A model generated the notes under the pieces. That model was given only the letters and a program-made list of their open reading frames with translations. It did not search any database and had not been told where the DNA came from. Shown here piece after piece: positions 18,898-26,441 of a DNA stretch of 64,000 nt (position 1 is its first letter; every line of letters starts with the position of its first letter). Source of the stretch: Siccirubricoccus sp. G192 (GTDB taxonomy: Bacteria; Pseudomonadota; Alphaproteobacteria; Acetobacterales; Acetobacteraceae); assembly GCF_019084075.1 (NCBI RefSeq), contig NZ_JAHREN010000001.1, positions 2,267,501 through 2,331,500 of the forward strand. The letters are read 5' to 3'. A program made the translations under genes and the position numbers.

Positions 18898-18923
18898 CCC
18901 GCATCCGGCCTGCGGATGCGGGC
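18897..18923 (+). terminator. dnaN terminator hairpin
   Basis: GCCCGCATCCG (18897-18907) pairs perfectly with CGGATGCGGGC (18913-18923) around a 5-base loop, beginning at the last base of the stop codon. No T tract follows. Confidence 0.6.
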
Positions 18924-19144
18924 CGAGGATCGGTTGGCGGGCGGCGCGACCAGCGGCCCCAATCCCCCGTACCGAGGCAGGCGGCGGGCCGTATCGTTCC
19001 CTGGCGACACCGGACCGCCAGCGTGCCTATAATCTCCCCTCCGCAGCAAGGGCCGCCGCCCCACAGGCGACGGCCCGGATGCGTAGGGGCCCTTGGTCTG
19101 CCGGGACAGGGCACCGCCGTCGTCTCCAACCGGGGAAACGTGCA

Positions 19145-20818
19145 ATGACCTGGTCGCAAGTCTACGACCCGATGAACAGCATGTGGCTCTCGACGCTGCT
19201 CGCGGCCGTGCCGGTCGTGGTGCTGCTCGGTGCCATCGGCCTCTTCGGGATCAAGGCGCATATCGCCGCCGCGCTCGGCCTGGTCGCCGCGCTCGCCATC
19301 GCCGTGATCGGCTTCGGCATGCCGAGCGGGATGGCCGGCATGACCGCCCTCTATGGCGGCGCCTATGGGCTGCTGCCGATCGGCTGGATCATCCTCAACG
19401 TGATCTTCCTCTACCGCCTGACCGATGAGGCGGGGCTCTTCACGGTGCTGCGCGACAGCATCGCTGCCATCACCGAGGACCGGCGGCTGCAACTGCTCTT
19501 CGTCGCCTTCTCCTTCGGCGCCTTCTTCGAGGGCGCGGCGGGTTTCGGCACGCCGGTGGCGGTGACGGGCGCCATGCTGATCGGCCTCGGCTTCGCGCCG
19601 CTCGCCGCCTCCGGCCTGTCGCTGATCGCGAATACGGCGCCGGTGGCCTATGGCGCGCTGGGGACGCCGGTGATCGCGCTCGCGGCCGTCACCGGGCTCG
19701 ACCTGTTCGACCTCTCCGGCATGATCGGGCGGCAATTGCCGCTGTTCTCGCTGATCGTGCCGTTCTGGCTGATCTGCGCCTTCGCCGGCTTCCGCGGCAT
19801 GGCCCAGATCTGGCCGGCGCTGCTGGTCAGCGGCCTGGCCTTCGCCGTGCCACAATACCTGATCTCGAATTTCCATGGGCCGTGGCTGGTGGATGTGGTC
19901 GCGGCCATCTGCTCGATGGCCTGCCTCACGGGCTTCCTGCGCCTCTGGCACCCGCGGGAATTGTGGCTGGCCACCGGCCGCAGCACGGAGCCGGGCATGG
20001 AGGACGTGCCGGCCATGCCCCGGAAGTCGGTGGGCGCCGCGGCGGCAGAGCGCAGCAGCGGCGAGGTGTTCCGCGCCTGGCTGCCCTGGGTGATCCTGTC
20101 GATCTTCGTCTTCGCCTGGGGCGTGCCGCAGGTGAAGGCCTTCCTCGACGGCCTCTGGATCTGGCGCCTGCCGGTGCCGGGGCTGCACAACATGGTCATG
20201 AAGGTGCCGCCGGTGGTTGCGGCGCCGCATCCGGAGACGGCAGTCTACAGCCTGAACCTGCTCTCGGCGACGGGCACCGGCATCCTCTTCGCCGCCGTCG
20301 TCGCCGGCCTGGTTATGGGCCACTCGCCGCTCGCCCTGCTGCGCGCCTATGGCCGGACCTTCTGGGTGATCCGCTACTCGCTGCTCACCATCGCCGCGAT
20401 GCTCGCGCTGGGCTTCGTGACCCGCTATTCCGGCACCGATGCCACGCTCGGCCTCGCCTTCGCGCAGACCGGCTGGATCTACCCGCTGTTCGGCACGCTG
20501 CTGGGGTGGCTCGGGGTGGCGCTGACGGGCTCGGACACGGCCTCCAACGTGCTGTTCGGCGGCCTGCAAAGGGTGACGGCGCAGCAGATCGGCCTCTCGC
20601 CGGTGCTGATGGCGGCGGCCAATTCCTCGGGCGGCGTCATGGGCAAGATGATCGACGCGCAGAGCATCGTCGTCGCCTCCACCGCGACCAAGTGGTACGG
20701 GCATGAGGGCGATATCCTGCGCTACGTGTTCCTCCACTCCATCGCGCTGGCCGTGCTGGTCGGGCTGGTGGTGATGCTGCAGGCCTATGTCTTCCCCTTC
20801 ACGCTGATGGTGCCCTGA
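19145..20818 (+). CDS. lctP: L-lactate permease (LctP family)
   Basis: 557 residues with about 13-14 hydrophobic segments. The N-terminus MTWSQVYDPMNSMWLSTLLA and motifs FGAFFEGAAGFGTPVAV, NTAPVAYGALGTP, SGTDATLGLAFAQTGW, LTGSDTASNVLFGGLQ and ANSSGGVMGKMIDAQSIVVA are diagnostic for the lactate/glycolate permease family, which imports lactate with protons. No lactate dehydrogenase or LldR regulator is adjacent. The ATG at 19145 is preferred. The stop codon lies within a short tandem repeat. Confidence 0.92.
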   Translation: MTWSQVYDPMNSMWLSTLLAAVPVVVLLGAIGLFGIKAHIAAALGLVAALAIAVIGFGMPSGMAGMTALYGGAYGLLPIGWIILNVIFLYRLTDEAGLFTVLRDSIAAITEDRRLQLLFVAFSFGAFFEGAAGFGTPVAVTGAMLIGLGFAPLAASGLSLIANTAPVAYGALGTPVIALAAVTGLDLFDLSGMIGRQLPLFSLIVPFWLICAFAGFRGMAQIWPALLVSGLAFAVPQYLISNFHGPWLVDVVAAICSMACLTGFLRLWHPRELWLATGRSTEPGMEDVPAMPRKSVGAAAAERSSGEVFRAWLPWVILSIFVFAWGVPQVKAFLDGLWIWRLPVPGLHNMVMKVPPVVAAPHPETAVYSLNLLSATGTGILFAAVVAGLVMGHSPLALLRAYGRTFWVIRYSLLTIAAMLALGFVTRYSGTDATLGLAFAQTGWIYPLFGTLLGWLGVALTGSDTASNVLFGGLQRVTAQQIGLSPVLMAAANSSGGVMGKMIDAQSIVVASTATKWYGHEGDILRYVFLHSIALAVLVGLVVMLQAYVFPFTLMVP

Positions 20819-20870
20819 GCGCAGCGATTGATGCGACCCTGAGCGCAGCGATTGATGGTGCCCTGAGCGC
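20813..20870. repeat. 24-bp tandem repeat at the lctP 3' end
   Basis: CCCTGAGCGCAGCGATTGAT plus one G occurs at 20813-20833 and 20837-20857, and a third truncated copy CCCTGAGCGC is at 20861-20870. The first copy includes the lctP stop TGA. It looks like a local duplication of the gene end. Confidence 0.6.
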
Positions 20871-20978
20871 CAGGATGCCTGCGCCGGTCCCGGGGTTGGA
20901 CGGGGAGTCCGCATCCGGCTAGGGTCGGCGCGTCTGGCCCCCCCCGCCGGGAGGCGCGGCAAAGGGAGAGAAACGCAG

Positions 20979-22697
20979 GTGTCGATCGAAGCCAGCCTGA
21001 TCATCCGTGGCGGCACCGTCGCCGATGGCAGCGGCGGCGAGCCGCGCGAGGCGGATATCGCCATCGCCGGCGGCCGCATCCTGGAGGTCGGCCGCATCGC
21101 CGCCCGCGGCGCCGAGGAGATCGATGCGCGCGGGTTGCTGGTGACGCCGGGCTTCATCGACGTCCATACCCATTACGACGCCCAGGCCACCTGGAGCAGC
21201 CGGCTCAACTCCTCAAGCTGGAACGGCGTCACCACGGCGCTGATCGGCAATTGCGGCGTCGGCTTCGCGCCCTGTCTGCCCGAACGCCGGGAGATGCTGG
21301 TCAAGCTGATGGAGGGCGTGGAGGACCTGCCCGAGGTGGTGCTCACCGAGGGCCTGCCCTGGAATTGGCAGAGCTTCCCCGAATTCATGGATGTGCTGGC
21401 TGCCCGCCCCTTCGACATGGATGTGGCGACGCAGGTCCCGCATGCCGCGCTCCGCGTCCATGTCATGGGCGAGCGTGGCGCCGAGCGGGAGCCAGCCACT
21501 GCCGTGGACCGAGCCGAGATGGCGCGCCTCGCGGCCGAGGGCATCAGGGCCGGCGCGCTCGGCTTCTCCACCTCCCGCGCCATTGCGCACAAGACGCTGG
21601 ACGGGCGGCATATCCCGACGCTCGGCGCCGCCGAGGCGGAACTGGCCGAGATCGGCCAGGCGCTGCGCGGCCTTGGCGCCGGCTGGTTGCAGGTGATCTC
21701 GGATTTCGACGAGCCGGAGGAGGAATTCGGCCTGCTGCGCCGGCTGGCCGAGAGTTCCGGCCGGCCGATGACCTGCTCCCTGTTGCAGCGCGAGCAGCGC
21801 CCCTGGCTCTGGCGCTTCCTGCTGGAGCGGATCGAGGCGGCGAACCGCGACCAGGCGCGCATCATGGGCCAGGTGATGGGCCGGCCGATCGGGCTGATGT
21901 TCGGCTTCGAGCTCAGCCAGCACCCCTTCTTCGCGCGGCCGAGCTACCAACGGATCGCGCATCTGCCCTTCGCGGCGCGGATGGAGTTCCTGCGCCAGCC
22001 GGCGTTCCGCGCGCAACTCCTGGCCGAGCCCACCAGCGACCCGATGCTGGAGCACCGGCTGAACACCTGGGAGAAGCTGTTTCCGCTCGGCAGCCCGCCG
22101 GATTACGAGCCGCCGCCAGAGGCCAGCATCGCCGCCATGGCCGCGCGCCGCGGCATGGCGGCGCAGGACCTGGCCTATGACCTGATGCTGGAGCGCGGCG
22201 GCAAGGCCATCCTGAACCGGCCGATCATCAACTACGCCGATGGCAACCTCGATGCCGTGAAGGAGATGGTGGAGCACCCGAACACCATCATGGGCCTCGG
22301 CGATGGCGGCGCGCATGTCGGCTTCATCTGCGATGCCAGCGCGACGACGCATATGATCACCCATTGGACGCGGGACCGCAGCCGCGGCAGCCGCCTGCCG
22401 CTCGGCTTCGTCATCAAGCGGCTGACGCGCGACAATGCCCTGGCGCTCGGGCTGGCGGATCGCGGGCTGATCGCGCCGGGGCACAAGGCGGATCTCAACA
22501 TCATCGACTATGGCCGCTTGCAGGTGCGGCCGCCGGAGATGCGCTACGACCTGCCGGCCGGCGGCAAGCGGCTGGTGCAGGGGGCGGATGGCTATGTCGC
22601 CACCATCGTCTCCGGCGTGCCGGTCTATCGGGAGGGCGAGGCCACCGGCGCGCTGCCCGGGCGGCTGGTGCGCGGAGCGCAGCAGGCGGCGGCGTAG
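20979..22697 (+). CDS. N-acyl-D-amino-acid deacylase / D-aminoacylase-family amidohydrolase
   Basis: 572 residues with GTG start; AAGGGAGAG lies 11-19 bases upstream. The amidohydrolase metal motif is FIDVHTHYDAQATW, followed by GVTTALIGNCGVGFAP (characteristic of the D-aminoacylase group), AGALGFSTSRAIAHKTLDG and GLGDGGAHVGFICDAS with the catalytic Asp region. The C-terminal KADLNIIDYGRL is the usual beta-sandwich return. It hydrolyses N-acyl-D-amino acids or related N-carbamoyl/acyl amides. It probably starts its own transcript and ends at a hairpin at 22731. Confidence 0.88.
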   Translation: MSIEASLIIRGGTVADGSGGEPREADIAIAGGRILEVGRIAARGAEEIDARGLLVTPGFIDVHTHYDAQATWSSRLNSSSWNGVTTALIGNCGVGFAPCLPERREMLVKLMEGVEDLPEVVLTEGLPWNWQSFPEFMDVLAARPFDMDVATQVPHAALRVHVMGERGAEREPATAVDRAEMARLAAEGIRAGALGFSTSRAIAHKTLDGRHIPTLGAAEAELAEIGQALRGLGAGWLQVISDFDEPEEEFGLLRRLAESSGRPMTCSLLQREQRPWLWRFLLERIEAANRDQARIMGQVMGRPIGLMFGFELSQHPFFARPSYQRIAHLPFAARMEFLRQPAFRAQLLAEPTSDPMLEHRLNTWEKLFPLGSPPDYEPPPEASIAAMAARRGMAAQDLAYDLMLERGGKAILNRPIINYADGNLDAVKEMVEHPNTIMGLGDGGAHVGFICDASATTHMITHWTRDRSRGSRLPLGFVIKRLTRDNALALGLADRGLIAPGHKADLNIIDYGRLQVRPPEMRYDLPAGGKRLVQGADGYVATIVSGVPVYREGEATGALPGRLVRGAQQAAA

Positions 22698-22730
22698 GGG
22701 CGGCAGGCTTCCGGAAGCCGGCTGGGCACC

Positions 22731-22749
22731 GGGAGGGCACTGCCCTCCC
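22731..22749 (+). terminator. Hairpin after the deacylase gene
   Basis: GGGAGGGC (22731-22738) pairs with GCCCTCCC (22742-22749) around a 3-base loop, 33 bases past the stop codon. A 14-bp palindrome GGCTTCCGGAAGCC precedes it. Confidence 0.5.
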
Positions 22750-22769
22750 ATACCCGCTTCTGCCGAACA

Positions 22770-23165
22770 GGTGAACGTGCTGAGAAGGTTGGTTCTCAGC
22801 GGGTCCGGGGGCTGGTTGACCCCGCCTGCGCGGAGCATGGCCAGCAGGTCGCCGGCCAGCTCGATGCCGGGCGGTCCACCGTCCTCGCCGGGCGGGTGGA
22901 CGATGACCTTGTCGATCAGCGTCCGTGCCGCCTCGAGGGCGGCCGGCGCGTTGCCGGCGGTCAGAGCGCCCTGGAGATTGGCAACCCGAGCGCGATAGAT
23001 TCTGGCAATGTTCGGGTGCAGGGCCGGTGCCGAGGGTGGTGCGGCGGCGGCCTCGGCCACGAGGCGATTCCACTCACGGGTAAACTCCGCAACGAACTCG
23101 GCGGTCAGGTCCGGATCCAGCAACTGGCGGCCGAGGGCCTCCAGCACCCGGGCTTCGACGCGGCG
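22770..23165 (-). pseudogene. Large serine recombinase, C-terminal remnant
   Basis: The minus strand encodes RRVEARVLEALGRQLLDPDL, AEFTREWNRL, AALEAARTLIDKVIVHPP and IELAGDLLAMLRAGG, the C-terminal coiled region and tail of resolvase-type large recombinases. The catalytic Ser domain and zinc ribbon are missing. The relic marks the left boundary of the accessory region. Confidence 0.6.
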
Positions 23166-23177
23166 CAGCGCAGCGGT

Positions 23178-23367
23178 CGCTGGAGGCTGCGCATCGTCGG
23201 GCGCGCCAACGCCACCCAAGGCTTCGTCGTGCTGCCGAAGCGATGGATGGTCGAACGGACGCTGTCGTCGCCTCGCGCGCAACCTCGAGAACCTCGCAAG
23301 GACCTCCGGCGCTCTGATCCGCCTTGCCATGATCAAGCTCATGGCAAGCCGTTTGGCACGCTCATAA
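23178..23367 (+). pseudogene. IS5-type transposase C-terminal remnant
   Basis: ATQGFVVLPKRWMVERT in one frame and GRCRRLARNLENLARTSGAL ... LAMIKLMASRLARS in the next are the ordered end of an IS5-family transposase. A few codons (the usual F-A-W-L) are deleted between them. It directly abuts the recombinase remnant on the other strand, so one has truncated the other. Confidence 0.65.
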
Positions 23368-23384
23368 ACTTCGTGGACGACCTC

Positions 23385-24836
23385 TTAAAGGATGAAGTCG
23401 GCCGCCACGAAGGTGTGCTGGCCGGCGACGTTGAAGAAGTACTCCGCTCCTGCGTCGCCGTCGGTATTCAGTTCGACGCGGGTGACGTCCTTGCCGGAAT
23501 CGTAGATGGCCCGAAGCTGTCCCGCCTTGTTGCTGCCGAAGGCGGCCTCGCCGATGAAGACGAATGCCTGGTCACCGCTCTTGCTGGTGTCGGCGTCGAT
23601 GAGCTTGAGGTCGAACTTGTCGGCGCCGTGCGTGAAGTCCATGAAAATGTCGACTTTGCCGCCGCCATCCATGTCGCCACCGCGGCCGAAGACGAAGACG
23701 TCATTGCCGGCGCCGCCCCAGACGGTGTCGCCGCCGTCGCCGGCGTCGATAGTATCGTTGCCCAAGCCGCCCTTGATCACATCATCGCCGCTCTTGGCCA
23801 CGATCTTGTTGCCGAGGTCGTTGCCGATGATGATCTCGCTCTTGCTCGAACCGGTGAAGCCGGTGCCGGAGAAGGTTGGCTGCTCGGCCGGCGTTGGGCC
23901 GGATTCAGGCTCTGGATTCGGCTCCTGGTCTGGCGTCGGAACTGGGGCCGGCTCGGGGGCCGGGTTCGTCCCATCGTGGCGGGCGATCCAATCGGCCTTG
24001 GCGTTGTTCCAATAGTCGCGCGCGACCTGGCCTTGCAGGATCGTCCAGCCGGCCGGCGGCGTAGGATAGTCTTTCGGCAGCGGCGTATCGGACAGGTTCA
24101 GGAAGACATTGCCTTTGGACTCGATGGTGTTCGCCCAGGCGTCGAACATGCTGCGGTAGCTGTGGTGCTCGACATCCTCGATGGCGAACACATTGTTGAT
24201 GAAGCGTAGGTTCGGCGTCACTGTGCCGGGAGTGGCCGAGTCCGTCTTGATCATCGACGAATGCGTCATCTCGCCTTCGTAGAGGAAGGGCTGCATCCGC
24301 ATCAGGACGCCATCGAGCGTTACGGTATTGTCGTGGCCATCGACCGGGCTCGCCGAGGACGGGTCGATGCTGATGCCGCCGAACACTCCATCGAACAGGC
24401 TGTCGCGGATGGTGCCGCTCTGCAGCCGGTCGTTCTCGACCGCATCGTCACGGGCATTCGTGACCCACACGTCCTCGATCAGGAAATCAGGGCTGTTCCA
24501 CGAGACGCGGACGGCATCCCAGGTGTCAGTGATGCGCCAGTCGCGGATGACGACGTTCGGCGTGTCCTCGGTTCTGATGGCGGCGGAGTTGCCATAGTCG
24601 TAGACGGTACGCCACTCCGTCGTCAGATCGATGTTGCCCTTGATCGTGCCGCCATCAAGAATGACGCTGGGCGCCTTGTAGATCGCGAACGGGTACGGGT
24701 TGCTGCTGCCGTCACCGGCGTAGTTATCCTGAATCCAGGATGCGGCGTCAGCGTTAATAATCGTGCCAGCATCGAGTCCGCTAATTTTATATGGCGTATA
24801 TCCATAAGCATTGTTCAAAGTAATACTATGGCTCAT
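23385..24836 (-). CDS. Secreted beta-helix protein with C-terminal RTX calcium-binding repeats
   Basis: 483 residues with no N-terminal signal peptide. Residues about 1-290 have the short repeating strands of a right-handed beta-helix (VVIRDWRITDTWDAVRVSW, FLIEDVWVTNARDDAVEND), as in polysaccharide lyases and epimerases. A Pro/Glu-rich linker (PEPAPVPTPDQEPNPEPE) leads to RTX nonapeptides (GNDLGNKIV, GGLGNDTIDAGDGGDTVWG) and a typical type-I secretion C-terminus. Type-I ABC export and Ca2+-dependent folding outside the cell are expected; no exporter genes are nearby. Base composition is visibly less GC-rich than the core, and the upstream 150 bp are AT-rich, suggesting acquisition. The substrate is unknown, but an exopolysaccharide is plausible. 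Confidence 0.75.
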   Translation of the reverse strand: MSHSITLNNAYGYTPYKISGLDAGTIINADAASWIQDNYAGDGSSNPYPFAIYKAPSVILDGGTIKGNIDLTTEWRTVYDYGNSAAIRTEDTPNVVIRDWRITDTWDAVRVSWNSPDFLIEDVWVTNARDDAVENDRLQSGTIRDSLFDGVFGGISIDPSSASPVDGHDNTVTLDGVLMRMQPFLYEGEMTHSSMIKTDSATPGTVTPNLRFINNVFAIEDVEHHSYRSMFDAWANTIESKGNVFLNLSDTPLPKDYPTPPAGWTILQGQVARDYWNNAKADWIARHDGTNPAPEPAPVPTPDQEPNPEPESGPTPAEQPTFSGTGFTGSSKSEIIIGNDLGNKIVAKSGDDVIKGGLGNDTIDAGDGGDTVWGGAGNDVFVFGRGGDMDGGGKVDIFMDFTHGADKFDLKLIDADTSKSGDQAFVFIGEAAFGSNKAGQLRAIYDSGKDVTRVELNTDGDAGAEYFFNVAGQHTFVAADFIL

Positions 24837-24989
24837 TTGTACCCCTTAATGACATTTTATTGGTTGTGAAAGCAAAAATTCAGCTTTTTAGACTCATCCG
24901 TCCATCATCACGGCCTGTCTAGCTCCATAATCAAACTGCCTCTTGCGGTCAAATCTGATTTTGTAAAAAATCCCTCCGATAGGGGATGC

Positions 24990-25265
24990 CTACCAAGGAA
25001 GGCGGAACAACGAGGTTGGTGGCGGGTGCTTTGCTGCCAGTTGTAGCGGCGCCCTGAGCGCTCGTAATCCGGGGTAGTATTGCCCCGTGGTGCCGACCCG
25101 CAGTTTCATGATGGAGCAAGGCTCCGGCAGGAAGGGCATGCGGCGGGCGCTGTCGAACCGACCGAGGCTGCCGATCTCGGCGACGACCGTCGCCGCCATG
25201 GCGAGCCGAATGCCACGTAGCTGCTGCAGGGCCCCTGCGAGAGGCGCCAGCGACCATCCCGGCAT
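24990..25265 (-). pseudogene. Probable IS110-family transposase C-terminal relic
   Basis: The minus strand gives LRGIRLAMAATVVAEIGSLG then RFDSARRMPFL, resembling the IS110 segment that reads RGVxxxTAxTxVAEIGDxxRFDSPRQLMAFLG. The conserved continuation is scrambled after that. It is short and degenerate, so the assignment is moderate. Confidence 0.45.
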
Positions 25266-25311
25266 GAACTAAACAGATGGCTACCTTAATACACTCCAGC
25301 CGCTCCCTCGC

Positions 25312-25494
25312 GTGGCCATTCTGCCTGCCCAGGTCCGTGGCCCAAGAGCCATGCTGGCCTGGACACGGGAGCAATTGTCGGAAGCGAGTTGGGTGCCGAT
25401 GCGGACCCGGACCCGCCTTGAAGGCGGCGTCCGCCTGACCCGGGAGGCGGCATTGCGGGAGGCGGTGGCGGTGGCGAAGGGGAAGGGGAAGTAG
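25312..25494 (+). pseudogene. Possible XRE-type helix-turn-helix relic
   Basis: A 60-residue frame with VRGPRAMLAWTREQLSEAS then RTRTRLEGGVRLTREAALRE, which resembles the common small XRE proteins (QLRAARALLGWSQEQLAEAA). The usual AGVSxxTIxRLE core is altered to SWVPMRTRTRLEGG, so it is probably decayed. No partner gene is apparent. Confidence 0.35.
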
Positions 25495-25629
25495 GCGCTG
25501 GCGGATCAGCCCGCGTCGATGCCGCCACACCCACGCCATCCACGGCATCCAGCGAGGCGAGCGGCAAGCCATCGGCTGGTATGGTCGAGCCGGCGAGTTG
25601 ATAATGGTACAGCTTCGGGCATTGGGGAA

Positions 25630-26001
25630 ATGATGGCTCTCACTGACGCGGTGTGTGTCCTCCGGCCGGCCGCTTGGGCCTGCGTCGTCGTCCTCGCCTT
25701 CCTATCGCTTCTACCGGCCGACGACATGGTCCGCACCGGGATTGGAGGCCATGCCGAACACGTCATGGCCCATGCAGGTACCGCATTCCTCCTAGGCATC
25801 AGCTATCAAGGACGCAGGCTCCAGCGGATCGCTGGCTTATTGATCGCCTACGCCGGCATTTTGGAGCTACTGCAACACCTCTCTCCGGGTCGTCGTCCTG
25901 GCCTCGATGACTGGACCGCGAGCACAGTCGGGGTGTTGATCGGCACCTTGGCCGCGTATTGGGCCTTGACACTCTACGCGAGAGGCCGGGATGCGCGTTG
26001 A
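25630..26001 (+). CDS. VanZ-like family membrane protein
   Basis: About 123 residues, starting MMALTDAVCVLRPAAWACVV after a GGGG stretch. Three to four hydrophobic segments surround the family motif ELLQHLSPGRRPGLDDWTAS (the E-xLQ...PGR...D signature) and GHAEHVMAHAGTAFLLGISY. VanZ-like proteins are found in many exopolysaccharide and cell-envelope contexts, but their biochemical role is not settled. A second VanZ-like frame occurs at 38420-38923 inside the exopolysaccharide locus. The gene is flanked by transposase relics, so it may be stranded cargo. Confidence 0.7.
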   Translation: MMALTDAVCVLRPAAWACVVVLAFLSLLPADDMVRTGIGGHAEHVMAHAGTAFLLGISYQGRRLQRIAGLLIAYAGILELLQHLSPGRRPGLDDWTASTVGVLIGTLAAYWALTLYARGRDAR

Positions 26002-26257
26002 TCCATAATCAGCCTGCTCTGTTGCGCAGCCTCCGCCGGCGGCATGTTGCCAATCGGCTCGAGGAGGCGGAGGTGATGAACAAGCCGATGACGCTCTCGG
26101 CGAGGGCGTTGTCACAGGATTCGCCGACACTGCCGACCGACGGCTCGATCCCGACCTCGACCAGGCGCTCGGTGTAGCGGAGGCCGTCGGCGTCCTGGAT
26201 GTCGGCCGCATGCATAACCACACCAGGCAGCGGCCCGTCCGTGTCCACCGCGATACC
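25995..26257 (-). pseudogene. Fused relic of two transposases (IS5-type then IS3-type)
   Basis: In one minus-strand frame GIAVDTDGPLPGVVMHAADI (IS5 type, 26183-26257) runs straight into RYTERLVEVGIEPSVGSVGE ... NALAESVIGLF (IS3-family orfB end, 26072-26182). A further frame then reads RLLEPIGNMPPAEAAQQSRL, the end of the same orfB. The join is a deletion scar between two elements. Confidence 0.65.
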
Positions 26258-26441
26258 GTCAACGCGCCGGAGATGATCACGGCCATTTCCAACACATCCC
26301 GCGCCGGCACCGACCGATGCCGCCCCGGTCCGGTGCTGATCACAACCGCCTCGCTGCCCGCGACCTTCCGCCCGACGACGGTCACCGGCCTCGCCGCCTC
26401 TCCGCAAACGGCAAAGGCGGGCGAGGCCGCAGGCTTGCCAG

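Noticed and set aside
18809-21157. A 782-codon minus-strand open frame across the dnaN end, lactate permease and deacylase start
   Set aside because: It is antisense to two clearly conserved genes and its product is His/Arg/Glu-rich low-complexity sequence typical of a GC-driven shadow frame.
21213-23342. A 709-codon minus-strand open frame
   Set aside because: Most of it is antisense to the deacylase gene. Only the first part (22770-23165) shows real homology, to a recombinase C-terminus, and is annotated separately.
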